The notes below the pieces were generated by a model. It searched no databases and had not been told where the DNA came from. It saw only the letters and a program-made list of their open reading frames with translations. Source: Spongiibacteraceae bacterium (lineage in GTDB: Bacteria > Pseudomonadota > Gammaproteobacteria > Pseudomonadales > Dasaniaceae). From it: DNA of 35,156 nt. Below, in pieces: positions 16,337-25,813 of the stretch. The first letter of the stretch is position 1, and each line of letters starts with the position of its first letter. Made by a program: the position numbers and the translations under genes. The DNA lies in NCBI GenBank assembly GCA_030621845.1, contig JAUXHA010000019.1:1-35156 (forward strand), given 5' to 3'.

Positions 16337-18430
16337 TCATTGATAATCGATAAAAATAGGCGATGACCAGGCGCGGGGTTCGGCTTCCGACAAACAGTTT
16401 TTATCGCGTGTGGCATTGCTTCCGATACAATAATTACGCTTAACACAGACGCCTTGCTCATCGTATTCACAGCCAAAGGGATCGCCATTAATCAACAGCT
16501 GTGGCTGCTGAATGGCGCGGACATAATACAAACTGTCGCGACCCTCAGTGCTAAACTCGGGGTCTTCAAATTCAATGACACAGCCGTTACCATCGGCAGG
16601 GCAGTCGAACGTTCGCCAGTTATTATTCACCAGTGCGGCTATCGGCTCATCTGGCGAAGTTTGCGGCTTGATTTTTACTATTTCGATTCTGGTGATCGTC
16701 TTGCGTTTGTTGCCAGGGTTGTAACATTCACCACCACAGAGAGATTGCATTCGCTCTCGACCCAATACCTGCCCTGTTGATGGCAGGCAACCTGGCTTTT
16801 GCTCAAAGGCACCCAGCGCTTTGACCCGGAAGCGAGGAGTGGTTGTCATCGTTACCTCGCTCCCCATCACCGACTTACCCTCAGGCCCGTTGAGCAAGTC
16901 AAACCAGAGTAGTATGCGCTCACCAGAGGTGGCATAGGTGTTTCGCGTATTCAGTCCTTGCCAAATAGCATCACGATTGCGCCCTTCGGCATGCACCGCC
17001 ACTAAACCGCCGGTGTAGTAGAAACCGCCGTTCTCGGGAGCCTTATTAACAAGGCGGCTCATGAAACCGGCCTCACCCACTTCCTTGCTATCAGTATAAC
17101 GGATACGATCAGTTTCCTTGTAACCGGTTCCGGGTCGGGCCTGATGATTATCACTGGAGCCCACCAGACCAAAACGGGTCCGTTTGGGTTTATCGTTTTC
17201 ATCAAAGCCCAATGCCAGGATATATTGCGCTGATTGCCTGGGAATATAACTAGCGGCCGATTGGAAGCCACCCTTTAGTTGGCCGCATCCTTGCCACTGT
17301 TCCAGCGAAACATCAGACAGTGTACTGCGCCCTGCAACGTCACCTTCTTCTAAAAATGTTCTGATGACACTATCAACAGCTTGTTGGCAAACCGTTGAAT
17401 TTGGCGCCTCACACTCTGTGCGAATTAGCTGCTCAGCCACATGGCAACATGGGGTAAAGTTTTCCGTTGGTGGCGGGCAGAATAACTCACCATTATCTTT
17501 TACGCCTACTCGGGAAAACGCCAGATAGCGTTCTGAGTTACCGTGGCCGGAATAAACTTCCAACAGTTTTTGGTAGCGCGGGTCGTGTTGATCGAGCTGA
17601 TTCCTAAAATCAGCCTTGGCGGGGTTGGTTGCCCCCCAGGCTAAACCGTGGGGAATCACCACGCTGTCAAAACCCCACTCATCCAGCTTGCGGTAAAGAA
17701 TGTCGGGGCTTAGTGCGACTTCCCTGCAATCGTCAGGGAGTTGATCCGCAGGAATACCTTCTGGACAAATAGGCACATTAGCCGTTTCGTTAACCAGGTA
17801 GTTGAAATCAGCCATCGCCTCAATCCCCCCAATTAAACTCATCGTACCTTTTAGCACAGAGGGTACTTGCTCAATAAGATAGCGGCGCTGTGAAGAAATC
17901 GGGCGGGTTGGCACCTCGCCTGGCGACCAGCTCCGGAACAGGACGTTTTTATGACCAAAGTGCTGTTGGGGGTCAAGCTGGTTGTCATTAGTCCACTCCC
18001 AGCCGACAAAAGACACCATATCCGGGTTGTTCGGATCGCCAGCAAGTGCATTGCACTGGCGAATTGAATCCAGGGTATTGTTCCAGACTCGGGGTGATAA
18101 ACCCTCGGCATGATCACTGATACTCCAGAAATCAAGCGCAGAGCAATAACGGGCAAAGTCACAGGCATCTGCCGGGGTGAATAAACCGCTTCCTTTGACC
18201 AGGGGGGAATTAAAAAGTGCTGCATCAAGGGAATAACTGCTGTGTACATGAAGGTCGCCAAATAACACTTGCTGATCAGCTGTGGCTGGAAAAGGCTCCC
18301 GGGGTCCTTCTGTTACGTCAGCTGGCGCCCAGGGTTTACCATTCCAGCCAGCGCCAAGGCCATAAAGGAACAATATCAACACGGATAAAATAAGCAGTAT
18401 TGTGATAATTACTTTTTGCCATGTTTTCAT
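16337..18430 (-). CDS. DUF3604 family protein, membrane-anchored, PHP-like
   Basis: A 697-aa protein with one N-terminal membrane segment (about 8-26) and a large extracytoplasmic domain. FGDLHVHSSYSLDA (57-70) provides an H-x-H pair, SISDHAEGL (104-112) an aspartate and histidine, and VIPHGLAWG a further histidine. These are the metal-binding motifs of the PHP-like DUF3604 family (PF12228), whose reaction is not firmly known. At least twelve cysteines are spread over the middle and C-terminal parts, suggesting disulfides outside the cytoplasm. A ribosome binding site GGAAAAG is seen. It lies on the same strand as the GH92 gene, 103 bp downstream of it. Confidence 0.85.
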   Translation of the reverse strand: MKTWQKVIITILLILSVLILFLYGLGAGWNGKPWAPADVTEGPREPFPATADQQVLFGDLHVHSSYSLDAALFNSPLVKGSGLFTPADACDFARYCSALDFWSISDHAEGLSPRVWNNTLDSIRQCNALAGDPNNPDMVSFVGWEWTNDNQLDPQQHFGHKNVLFRSWSPGEVPTRPISSQRRYLIEQVPSVLKGTMSLIGGIEAMADFNYLVNETANVPICPEGIPADQLPDDCREVALSPDILYRKLDEWGFDSVVIPHGLAWGATNPAKADFRNQLDQHDPRYQKLLEVYSGHGNSERYLAFSRVGVKDNGELFCPPPTENFTPCCHVAEQLIRTECEAPNSTVCQQAVDSVIRTFLEEGDVAGRSTLSDVSLEQWQGCGQLKGGFQSAASYIPRQSAQYILALGFDENDKPKRTRFGLVGSSDNHQARPGTGYKETDRIRYTDSKEVGEAGFMSRLVNKAPENGGFYYTGGLVAVHAEGRNRDAIWQGLNTRNTYATSGERILLWFDLLNGPEGKSVMGSEVTMTTTPRFRVKALGAFEQKPGCLPSTGQVLGRERMQSLCGGECYNPGNKRKTITRIEIVKIKPQTSPDEPIAALVNNNWRTFDCPADGNGCVIEFEDPEFSTEGRDSLYYVRAIQQPQLLINGDPFGCEYDEQGVCVKRNYCIGSNATRDKNCLSEAEPRAWSSPIFIDYQ

Positions 18431-18533
18431 TTGTCTTTTCCGGCAGGGCTAATGCTTTCTGTCGTATCGGAGGCTAACATGCCAACGTGTTATCGATACC
18501 AGTGCTGATGTTTTATTTTTGAACTAACATTAT

Positions 18534-20753
18534 TTATTTTGAAAAATTGAGTTCCCCTCCTGAGACTATTTCACTGTGCAAAATGCTGGGTGTTGATCGT
18601 GCTTGCTGATTGTAGCTGAGGGTGCGCCAGGATGCGGTGCGGGGATCAAAGTCAGTATTAATCTGTAAGCTGGCTCCGCTTGTTTCCAACTTCAAGCGAA
18701 CATTTTGAAACAGCGGTATACCAACGGCATATTCACCACTGGCCGGATTCACCGGATAAAAACCCAGCGCGGAAAAAACATACCACGCCGATAAAACACC
18801 GGCGTCGTCATTTCCGGGAATGCCGGCGGGGCTATTGGAAAAGTTTGCAGTGCGCTGCTGTTGAATGACTGTCTGCATGTTGCTTATACGGGCAGGGTCA
18901 ATAGCTAATAAATAGGGATATGACATATTCGGTTCATTCCACAGGGTGAAATGATTATTATCGAAAATAAATTGTAGCTGTTGACCGACCTTGTGTGTGG
19001 AGCCAAACAAGACATCGAGCCCGGCAATGTCATGTGGCACCATATAGGTATACTGATAGGCATTGCCCTCGACAAAACCCGGGCCGCCATGGTTTTTAAT
19101 CACCAGTTTTACCCACCAGGAATCATCCATCGCCGCGGGGTCGAAATTTTTGATACAATTATTTTTAGCATCGTGGGGGCATACAGTACCGGTTTTTGTA
19201 TCGAAGAGCCCGCGCCAGCGGATGGCTTGCCGGCGTAACAATGCAGCCTCATCGTGATTCCCTGTGGCCTCGGCAAATTGCGCCAGGGCCCAGTCGTGAT
19301 AGCTGTATTCCAGTGTGGTTGAGACAGAGCCCCAGACATCGTCAGTTTTTTCCGGGATGTAGCCTCTGTCCCAATACGCTGCATTGCCCGCACGCCAGGT
19401 GCTCGTTGTATCTGTGGCGCTTTTATACAGCGTGGCAAACAGTTTTTCGGGATCCTGGAAATTAAAACCTTTTATCATCCCTTCAGCCAACACGCTGACG
19501 GCCGGGTCGCCCACCATAATATTGGTTTCAGAGCCGTACAGCTCCCAGCGTGGCGGGTGGCCTGCATTGATGCTCATGTCTTCCAGCGTATAAAGCATCG
19601 CCTGCTGTTGTTCGGGGTAGAGTAGGCTGAGTAGGGCATGCACATTGCGATAGGAATCCCATAGCGAGAATAATCCGTAACGGGGATAGTTTTTGTTATT
19701 GCCGGTAGCCCGTGTTTTTGACTCATACAGCGGGTAATCACCGTTGACATCGCTGACTACATTGGGGTGTAGCAGGGCGTGGTAGAGCGCGGTGTAAAAA
19801 ACGGTCTTTTGTTCGATCTTATCGCGGTCGTTTATCACCACCTTGCCAAGCTGCTTATCCCAGCGCTGAATGTTTTCAGCTAACACGGTATCAAAAGATT
19901 TATCTGCAATTTCAGTTTGTAGATTTTCACGGGCATTTTCTGCGCTGACATAGGAGACGCCAATGCCAACCGTGACCGTACTCGCGCCATTGTATTGAAA
20001 CCATGCGCCGACATCGCCGCTGGCTTCGGTATGGTCATTAATGTCTTTACCGCCGCGTTGCCAGGTGCCTGATTCCACTGAAGGATCAAACGCTTTTATC
20101 GCGAAATAAACTTTTTGTTGGTTGCCCGAATAGCAAAAATTCCCGCTTTGTGACCACCCGGTGTATTCCTGCGGGTTAATTTTTTTAATAGAGCCTTGAT
20201 GATTACTGATCCAGCTGAGGTTGGTGGTCGCATCTAGCATCAGGTAGTTTTTTGAATCATTGTGAAAGGTAAAGCGGTAAAAAGCGGCCCGTTGCGTGGT
20301 GGTTGCTTCAACGCTGATATTGGGGTCGGTGAGTTTGACCGCATAAAATCCGGCCTTGGCGATTTCATCACTGTACTTACTGGCATGTTTTGCCGGGGTG
20401 AGTTCGCCGGAGCTGACGGCAATCACCGGCGCGCCTAATTCATTGCAGGCGACTCCGCTGAGGTGCGTCTGGCCAAAACCGTGAATTAACGGATCGCCAT
20501 AGCGGTAACCGGTCGGGACGATGGTGCCCAGGACGTAATCAAACCGCGTGGCGTAGGTGGTGTGCGGGCTGGCCGATACCATACCCCAGGGGCTGACGGC
20601 GCCGGGATAAGTGTAGGCTTCACCGCTGGTGCCAATAAAAGGGTTTACATAGCGAGAGACATGGAGGTCTGTTTCTTGACTACTCTGCTGCGCCCACAGT
20701 GTTAGCGGGCAAAGGCTTATGATTAAATAAAGCAGGAAAGTTACTATTTTCAT
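18534..20753 (-). CDS. Secreted GH92 family alpha-mannosidase
   Basis: A 739-aa glycoside hydrolase with a signal peptide cut near LWA-QQ (about residue 22). The N-terminal beta-sandwich has NPFIGTSG..YTYPGA and HGFGQTHLSGVA. The (alpha/alpha)6 catalytic domain has LFSLWDSYR, ETNIMVGDPAVSVLAEGMIK and NEPNMSYPYL, which holds the catalytic acid candidate. PGNDDAGVLSAWYVF carries the general-base aspartates, and GFYPVNPASGEYAVG lies near the end. GH92 enzymes are Ca2+-dependent inverting exo-alpha-mannosidases acting on alpha-1,2-, 1,3-, 1,4- or 1,6-linked mannose; the linkage here cannot be read from sequence. It probably acts in the periplasm and feeds mannose to the nearby symporter. Confidence 0.93.
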   Translation of the reverse strand: MKIVTFLLYLIISLCPLTLWAQQSSQETDLHVSRYVNPFIGTSGEAYTYPGAVSPWGMVSASPHTTYATRFDYVLGTIVPTGYRYGDPLIHGFGQTHLSGVACNELGAPVIAVSSGELTPAKHASKYSDEIAKAGFYAVKLTDPNISVEATTTQRAAFYRFTFHNDSKNYLMLDATTNLSWISNHQGSIKKINPQEYTGWSQSGNFCYSGNQQKVYFAIKAFDPSVESGTWQRGGKDINDHTEASGDVGAWFQYNGASTVTVGIGVSYVSAENARENLQTEIADKSFDTVLAENIQRWDKQLGKVVINDRDKIEQKTVFYTALYHALLHPNVVSDVNGDYPLYESKTRATGNNKNYPRYGLFSLWDSYRNVHALLSLLYPEQQQAMLYTLEDMSINAGHPPRWELYGSETNIMVGDPAVSVLAEGMIKGFNFQDPEKLFATLYKSATDTTSTWRAGNAAYWDRGYIPEKTDDVWGSVSTTLEYSYHDWALAQFAEATGNHDEAALLRRQAIRWRGLFDTKTGTVCPHDAKNNCIKNFDPAAMDDSWWVKLVIKNHGGPGFVEGNAYQYTYMVPHDIAGLDVLFGSTHKVGQQLQFIFDNNHFTLWNEPNMSYPYLLAIDPARISNMQTVIQQQRTANFSNSPAGIPGNDDAGVLSAWYVFSALGFYPVNPASGEYAVGIPLFQNVRLKLETSGASLQINTDFDPRTASWRTLSYNQQARSTPSILHSEIVSGGELNFSK

Positions 20754-20786
20754 TATGACTCTTTGGCGTTCTAATGATTTGTGTAC

Positions 20787-22274
20787 TTAATCAGCATCTC
20801 TAAGGGAGATTAAACCACCAAAGGTTCCCGATGTAAGTAGTCCATTGGGGCCAATAGACACTGTCAGCATAGCATTATCCCACTGCTTGCCGCTACCGAT
20901 AAAGTGGCGCCAGGCGAGTTTTCCACTTTCAAAGTCCAGTGCAGTGATGTACCAGGTATTTACCCATCCGGTATTGAGCAACAGTTCGTGAACATAGATC
21001 AATCCGGTTTTTGTTGACAGTTTTGCGCCGGTTCCGGCGCGTATGGCATAGTTCTCCCAGACGCTATCACATCCACTCAAGTCGCGACGAACATCAATGC
21101 GGGTGATCCCTGGCTCACCATTTGAGGAATCGCCAAAAACTTCCATGCCTTTATTGTTTTCAATGATGATTGAATGGTCATAGCCGATAAAGGAGTTTTC
21201 CAGAGAACCTTTATTGGCTTTGAAAACAGGAATTTTACAAACTAATCGCTGCTCGTCGAGGACGTTGTCGAGGCGGTATACCAACAGATTAGGGCGTGGT
21301 GTGGCGTTGTCGCCAAAGGCGATTAATTTTTCTCCGAGCAATACGGGGGTGGTGCCAGAACCGAGGCTGAGTGCATTGGCACCACCGCCAGCGTCGTAGG
21401 GAATTTTAAAAAACACTTCGACGCCATTGGTTGAGGCGCGCATGCCATAAAGGTGCTTGCTGGTTACAAAATAGATACCGTCAGCATCAGCGGCGACACC
21501 ATTTTCAAGTATCTCCCCCTCAAAATAGTGGCTGTGAATGTTACCTTGTTGATCGCGGTAGCCGATCACTGCGGGCTCCCAAATACCAAACCACCAATTA
21601 CCCTGCCAGTCAGCAACAAGATCCATGGGCCGTGTTTTTATTGTACGCTCTGATTCGGGTACCACCGAGCCCAGATCGTAGCGAGCAACTTGCTGCCAGC
21701 GCGGCTGCTGGTCACTATCATCAACTTTATAAATCTGTATTGACATATCCCCTGCGGGAATAATGACCTGTCCCTGTTGATCCATACGAAAATACCAACC
21801 TGCCAAAGCGGGCATAGCTTGTTCCGCCAGGATTGATAAATCACTGGGGTCCAGCAGCAGTAAATGAGAGCCGGTAAAACCGATGCACATAGTTATCACT
21901 CGGCCTTTAGGGTCAAAGTGCTGGGTGGAACAGCCTGAAAATGTGCGGCTCATCAGTCGCGAGTGGACGACGGGATTATCACCCAATGGGCCAGCTTGCG
22001 GCATCACGCCACTGTTATAACTGTCGCTGTGAGCCCCTGCATAGCCGAGGTTGTTTTGTAGCGGGTGCGCAGGCTTGGGGAGGGCCGGCAAGGGCTTGGC
22101 GAGAAAAATTTCACCCTCATGGGCCGGGAGTATTCTGCCTCCGCTTAGGGTGGAAAACCATTGGCTAATGCCCAGATCGCCAGGAAAATTTTTGGCTTCG
22201 ACGCCATAACTGGGCCACCAGTGAATCACCCACGCGCTGATTGTAAGTAGTAATATAAAAGCAAGTTGTTTCAT
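20787..22274 (-). CDS. Secreted protein of unknown function, probable beta-propeller
   Basis: A 495-aa protein with an N-terminal hydrophobic signal or anchor (about 3-20). The remainder is beta-rich, with repeating blocks ending in G.I.Y/LLD and W.R/NG patterns, such as DPKGRVITMC, DQQGQVIIPAG, DADGIYFVTSKHLYGM and GPNGLLTSGTFGGLISL. Their spacing suggests a PQQ-like or strictosidine-synthase-like propeller. It has no CXXCH motif. Cys120, Cys136 and two later Cys could form disulfides. It ends 33 bp upstream of the GH92 gene on the same strand, so it is probably co-expressed with it. No specific function can be assigned. Confidence 0.6.
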   Translation of the reverse strand: MKQLAFILLLTISAWVIHWWPSYGVEAKNFPGDLGISQWFSTLSGGRILPAHEGEIFLAKPLPALPKPAHPLQNNLGYAGAHSDSYNSGVMPQAGPLGDNPVVHSRLMSRTFSGCSTQHFDPKGRVITMCIGFTGSHLLLLDPSDLSILAEQAMPALAGWYFRMDQQGQVIIPAGDMSIQIYKVDDSDQQPRWQQVARYDLGSVVPESERTIKTRPMDLVADWQGNWWFGIWEPAVIGYRDQQGNIHSHYFEGEILENGVAADADGIYFVTSKHLYGMRASTNGVEVFFKIPYDAGGGANALSLGSGTTPVLLGEKLIAFGDNATPRPNLLVYRLDNVLDEQRLVCKIPVFKANKGSLENSFIGYDHSIIIENNKGMEVFGDSSNGEPGITRIDVRRDLSGCDSVWENYAIRAGTGAKLSTKTGLIYVHELLLNTGWVNTWYITALDFESGKLAWRHFIGSGKQWDNAMLTVSIGPNGLLTSGTFGGLISLRDAD

Positions 22275-22485
22275 GGTAATACTCTTAATGAAATGCGGCC
22301 ATATCCTGTGGCAGGCTTATTTCTTGCACATGGTATCGTTTTTTATGCTGAGATTCATCCAGGGTACCTCTGGGTAAACAAGACGGCCTGGAAACGCTAA
22401 TTATGCGTGCAACTAAAGATGGGGGGTATTTACAGTGACATTAAGCTTGTCTGAAATCCGATTAGTTGGCAGCAGGGAGCGTGCC

Positions 22486-24510
22486 CTAGAATCGCTTATG
22501 CAAGCCCATAACAATAAACCCCTGTTGAACTTCAAAGTCTTCTTCCTCGAAGTCCTGCATTAGCCATTCATAGCCCACTTCCATATCCAGTAACAAGGTC
22601 GGTGTGAAATACCAGTCAAGGCGGGCACCTGGGCGAACAGTGTAGGCGTCTTGATCCAGACCGTCTATCCAGCGCTGGGTGGTGACAAGTCGGAGCGTCA
22701 AGTTGATGTCAGGATTTAACACTAATTTTTCATCAATGAACAGACTGGCACTGCCGCTGGTATCTCCTTCGGTATAGCGTAACCCTGTACTAAGGTAGTC
22801 ATTGCTAAACAGGGCATCGGCCAACAAGAATTGTAAACCAGCGGTAGTGCTGGCATCTGAGTCCGGAGAATTAAAGTTGGGATCAAATACGGGAAGATCA
22901 CTCAATTCATAGTGGTAAACCTCGGCAATTAAGCGCAGTCGTTCGGATAGCTGCTGGTTAATAACCATCGAGGCATAGCGATTCAGCGCTGTTTTATCCA
23001 GGGCGGCATCATAAATATCGCCTCCTGAGCCTAACTCGTTGATGAGTTCATCAAGGTCTAGATCAAACTCCCCAATCAAGGCGTTGCTGGCTGTCAGGAA
23101 TGGACTGCGTTGGTAGCCGAGGGATAGTGCAAGGTTGGTGGTCTCGCTAATATCCCAGCTGCTATTGAGCATCAAATTGTTGATTTCACTAAATTCAGTA
23201 TCGTAATCGGCAATGAACAGGTAATGCGAGTAATCATTAAAATAGGAGACCTCACTGCCGACTGCTCGCCGCTCGGTCAGGCCCTCATAGGTTTGTTCTA
23301 CACCATAGAGATGAAGTTGCCAGCCAGGATCAGTAAAACGAATATCGGTACTCAGGGCATAAACCTTGCGGTCACTATCCGGGGATTCTCTACTCGAGGT
23401 GGTGACAGTACCTCCCACCAGGTTAACAGCAATCTTACCAGTTACCGGGTAGCTAAAAATGGCGCCATCTAAATACCCATAGATGCCATGAGCATTACTA
23501 CGCAAGCGACCCAGAGTAAGTTCAGCCCCGCTGGGTTCATGGAGCACATTCACATGCAGGTTGCTGACCCGGCCATCTGAGTCTTCGCGGTCGGAGTGGT
23601 CACTGAGGTAACCAGTAGTTACCCGGCTGCGTAACAATAAATTTCCTGCCCGGGCGCGGATGTGTAAATCCAGGTCAGTGGCAACAGAGTTAATGGTTGT
23701 CTCCGGATCCTGGCCATCTATTTCCCGGCGCATGCCACGGTACACCACCGAGGCACTTCCATAGACTAGATTGTCGTTATTTCGGCGGCGCGCTTTCTTG
23801 CGGGCAATTTGCGGTTCTGCCATTGCGGTATTCAACGCCAGTAATCGCTGCTGTACTCTTGGTTGGCTGGAGCTATCCGGATAGCGCAGCAGCCAGCCTG
23901 TATAGATTACTATGGCCTGTTCATGCTTATACTGCTTTTCCATTGTTACCCCGTATAGCTCTAAAGCCCAGGCTGCTTGTTCCTCATTGGGTACTTTGCT
24001 TAGTAGGCGGTAAAGAATTGCTGCATTGGAGTAATCACTATTTCTATAAAGTTCGGCTGCCCGTTGTATTTGCGCGTAGACCATCGGTCGGCTGTCAATC
24101 GGTACAATCCATGTTGATTCATTGTTGGGAGTAACCCAGGGGGGCTTGCGGGTATTTTGTATTCTATTGAACTCTACTTCGTTAATGGTGGATATGCTTA
24201 AATCGGGGAATTGATTTTTAAAGGATCTGGAGATTTTTCTTGCCTCAGCATCCGTATTAAAAAAGCCAATATTTAATTTCCAGTGCTCACCATTATCATC
24301 TGACTCAGCGTAGGACTGCAGTAACAGCAAGTTCTGCAAGGAGCTGTTGAGTTGCAAGTCCTCAGTCGAGTATTCGCCCAGTTGGATTAAAAAATATCCC
24401 TCCTGTGACATCGCCGTAGACGCTGTTGCCAGGCAGAATGCGGCGAGCAGCAGTTGGCAGAGGGATTTTAAGGGACACAACAGCATAGGTGTCTTTCTAG
24501 AAATCGCCAT
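22486..24510 (-). CDS. Outer-membrane protein with SPOR-like, TPR and beta-barrel parts
   Basis: About 674 aa. A signal peptide ends near AMSQ-EG. Residues about 40-115 look like a SPOR domain (YFLIQLGEYST, then WKLNIGFFNTDAEARKISRS). Residues about 145-225 hold two TPR-like helical repeats (AELYRNSDYSNAAILYRLLS; EQAIVIYTGWLLRYP). From about 260 on there are alternating amphipathic strands, about 16-20, ending in Phe, the hallmark of outer-membrane barrels. The start is GTG at 24513 or ATG at 24510, overlapping the stop of the 16-heme cytochrome gene. It is the last gene of the cytochrome unit and may play the porin part that MtrB plays in known conduits, though it is not recognisably MtrB. 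Confidence 0.75.
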   Translation of the reverse strand: MAISRKTPMLLCPLKSLCQLLLAAFCLATASTAMSQEGYFLIQLGEYSTEDLQLNSSLQNLLLLQSYAESDDNGEHWKLNIGFFNTDAEARKISRSFKNQFPDLSISTINEVEFNRIQNTRKPPWVTPNNESTWIVPIDSRPMVYAQIQRAAELYRNSDYSNAAILYRLLSKVPNEEQAAWALELYGVTMEKQYKHEQAIVIYTGWLLRYPDSSSQPRVQQRLLALNTAMAEPQIARKKARRRNNDNLVYGSASVVYRGMRREIDGQDPETTINSVATDLDLHIRARAGNLLLRSRVTTGYLSDHSDREDSDGRVSNLHVNVLHEPSGAELTLGRLRSNAHGIYGYLDGAIFSYPVTGKIAVNLVGGTVTTSSRESPDSDRKVYALSTDIRFTDPGWQLHLYGVEQTYEGLTERRAVGSEVSYFNDYSHYLFIADYDTEFSEINNLMLNSSWDISETTNLALSLGYQRSPFLTASNALIGEFDLDLDELINELGSGGDIYDAALDKTALNRYASMVINQQLSERLRLIAEVYHYELSDLPVFDPNFNSPDSDASTTAGLQFLLADALFSNDYLSTGLRYTEGDTSGSASLFIDEKLVLNPDINLTLRLVTTQRWIDGLDQDAYTVRPGARLDWYFTPTLLLDMEVGYEWLMQDFEEEDFEVQQGFIVMGLHKRF

Positions 24511-25813
24511 CACTAGCTCGATGCTCGCTACTTCTGAATTCCTTTATCGTGGTTAAAGTACTATTGGTATAGATATGACACGATCCGGAGCAATTCCTTA
24601 ATTCTGAGACGCTATAAGTCATATCCGGGTTTTCATATTTTTTGTGGGGGCCGGCTTTAAAATCCCCTGCGTGGCAGCCGGCACAGGCCGGTTGATAGGC
24701 TGAAAACTGCCAGTTCACTGCTTGGGCGTTGTTTCTGTGGCAATCGGTACAAGTTAAATTCCTGCTGTGTTGGCCAGGGTAATTGGGTGAGCGGTGACTA
24801 AAATTATCAGGTTGCCAGGCTACCGTTGAGTGACAGCGGTTACAGTCGAGATTGGTTTGGAAATGCCCTGAATCTTTGCCTGTTGCGGTTGTTCCGTTGT
24901 GGCAGCTTTGGCAGTTGCCGGTGACGCCCGCGTGGCTGAAATTGGCAGGCTCCCAGGCGATGGTTGAGTGGCAGGTGTTACAGTCCTGGTTGGTTTGAAT
25001 ATGGTCACTGTTTTTGCCTTCGGCCTGGGTGCCGTTGTGGCAGCTCTGGCAGTTGCCAGTGACGCCCGCGTGGCTGAAATTGGCGGGCTCCCAGGCGACG
25101 GTTGAGTGGCAGGTGTTGCAGTCCTGATTCGTTAGAATGTGATTGTTATTTTTACCTTCGGCCTGAATGCCGTTATGACAGCTCTGGCAGTTGCCGGTGA
25201 CACCCGCATGATTAAAGTTGGCCGGCAACCAGCCGAAAGTACCGTGGCAGCTTTGGCAGTCTTCGTTGGTCTGTATGTGTCGACTGTGTTTGCCTGTTGC
25301 AATGCTGTTGTTATGGCAGCTAAAACAAGGTTGGCTGATGTTGTTGTGGTTGTGGTTGAAAATAGCGGGTATCCAGGCAATGCTGGAATGGCAGGTTTCA
25401 CACTGCTGACTGGAAATGACATGGTTGACTGGTTTCCCTTCTGCGTAGCGGCCGTTATGGCACAAGACACAATTTTGAGGCAGCTGGCTGTGATCGACGC
25501 GCATAATCTCCTGCCAATTAAAACTGTTGTGGCAGCTGTTGCAGTTTCCTGATGTAGGGATGTGGCCCTGGGGTTTGAATGATGTATCCAACAAGCCATT
25601 TCGTTCATGGCACTGTTTACAATCTCTCGGGGTGCCGGCAAATATACCTCGTTTGTGGCAGCTCTCACATTGCAGGTCCTGGTGGGCGCCCCGTAGCTCA
25701 AAGCCAGTGCTGAAATGATCAAAGAGTTTTTCTTCTGCCCAGCCGTGGCTTGCCCCCAGCGTAACGGCCAGGCAGAGGAAAAATGTAAGTTGGTGAAGTT
25801 TTAGTGTTGCCAT
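24497..25813 (-). CDS. Periplasmic multiheme c-type cytochrome (15 CXXCH, one CX3CH)
   Basis: A 438-aa secreted protein (signal peptide cut near GWA-EE) with fifteen CXXCH heme sites and a sixteenth, CSGSCH, near the C-terminus that has the CX3CH spacing. The central part is a tandem repeat of about 46 residues, each unit with two hemes (CQSCHNG, then DCNTCHST) and two extra histidines (GK...H and F[NS]H) that can serve as distal ligands. It should carry electrons through the periplasm. The gene overlaps the 21-heme gene upstream by 13 bp and the barrel gene downstream, so all are one unit. Ribosome binding site GGAGA is present. The heme count is from motif counting only. Confidence 0.93.
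   Translation of the reverse strand: MATLKLHQLTFFLCLAVTLGASHGWAEEKLFDHFSTGFELRGAHQDLQCESCHKRGIFAGTPRDCKQCHERNGLLDTSFKPQGHIPTSGNCNSCHNSFNWQEIMRVDHSQLPQNCVLCHNGRYAEGKPVNHVISSQQCETCHSSIAWIPAIFNHNHNNISQPCFSCHNNSIATGKHSRHIQTNEDCQSCHGTFGWLPANFNHAGVTGNCQSCHNGIQAEGKNNNHILTNQDCNTCHSTVAWEPANFSHAGVTGNCQSCHNGTQAEGKNSDHIQTNQDCNTCHSTIAWEPANFSHAGVTGNCQSCHNGTTATGKDSGHFQTNLDCNRCHSTVAWQPDNFSHRSPNYPGQHSRNLTCTDCHRNNAQAVNWQFSAYQPACAGCHAGDFKAGPHKKYENPDMTYSVSELRNCSGSCHIYTNSTLTTIKEFRSSEHRASDGDF
24896..25309. repeat. Tandem 138-bp repeats inside the 16-heme cytochrome gene
   Basis: Three 138-bp units begin at 24896, 25034 and 25172. The first two are nearly identical over about 100 bp (a few third-position changes); the third is more diverged, and a weaker copy lies before 24896. 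Each encodes one two-heme module of the cytochrome, so the gene has grown by recent in-frame duplication. Confidence 0.85.

Noticed and set aside
11762-20753. Calling the sugar locus a mobile element
   Set aside because: No integrase, transposase, flanking repeat or tRNA site was seen; only the one sharp joint at the SDR stub points to transfer.
22486-24513. Naming the barrel protein MtrB or PioB
   Set aside because: It lacks any recognisable MtrB signature and has SPOR and TPR parts not found in that family; only the context suggests a similar role.
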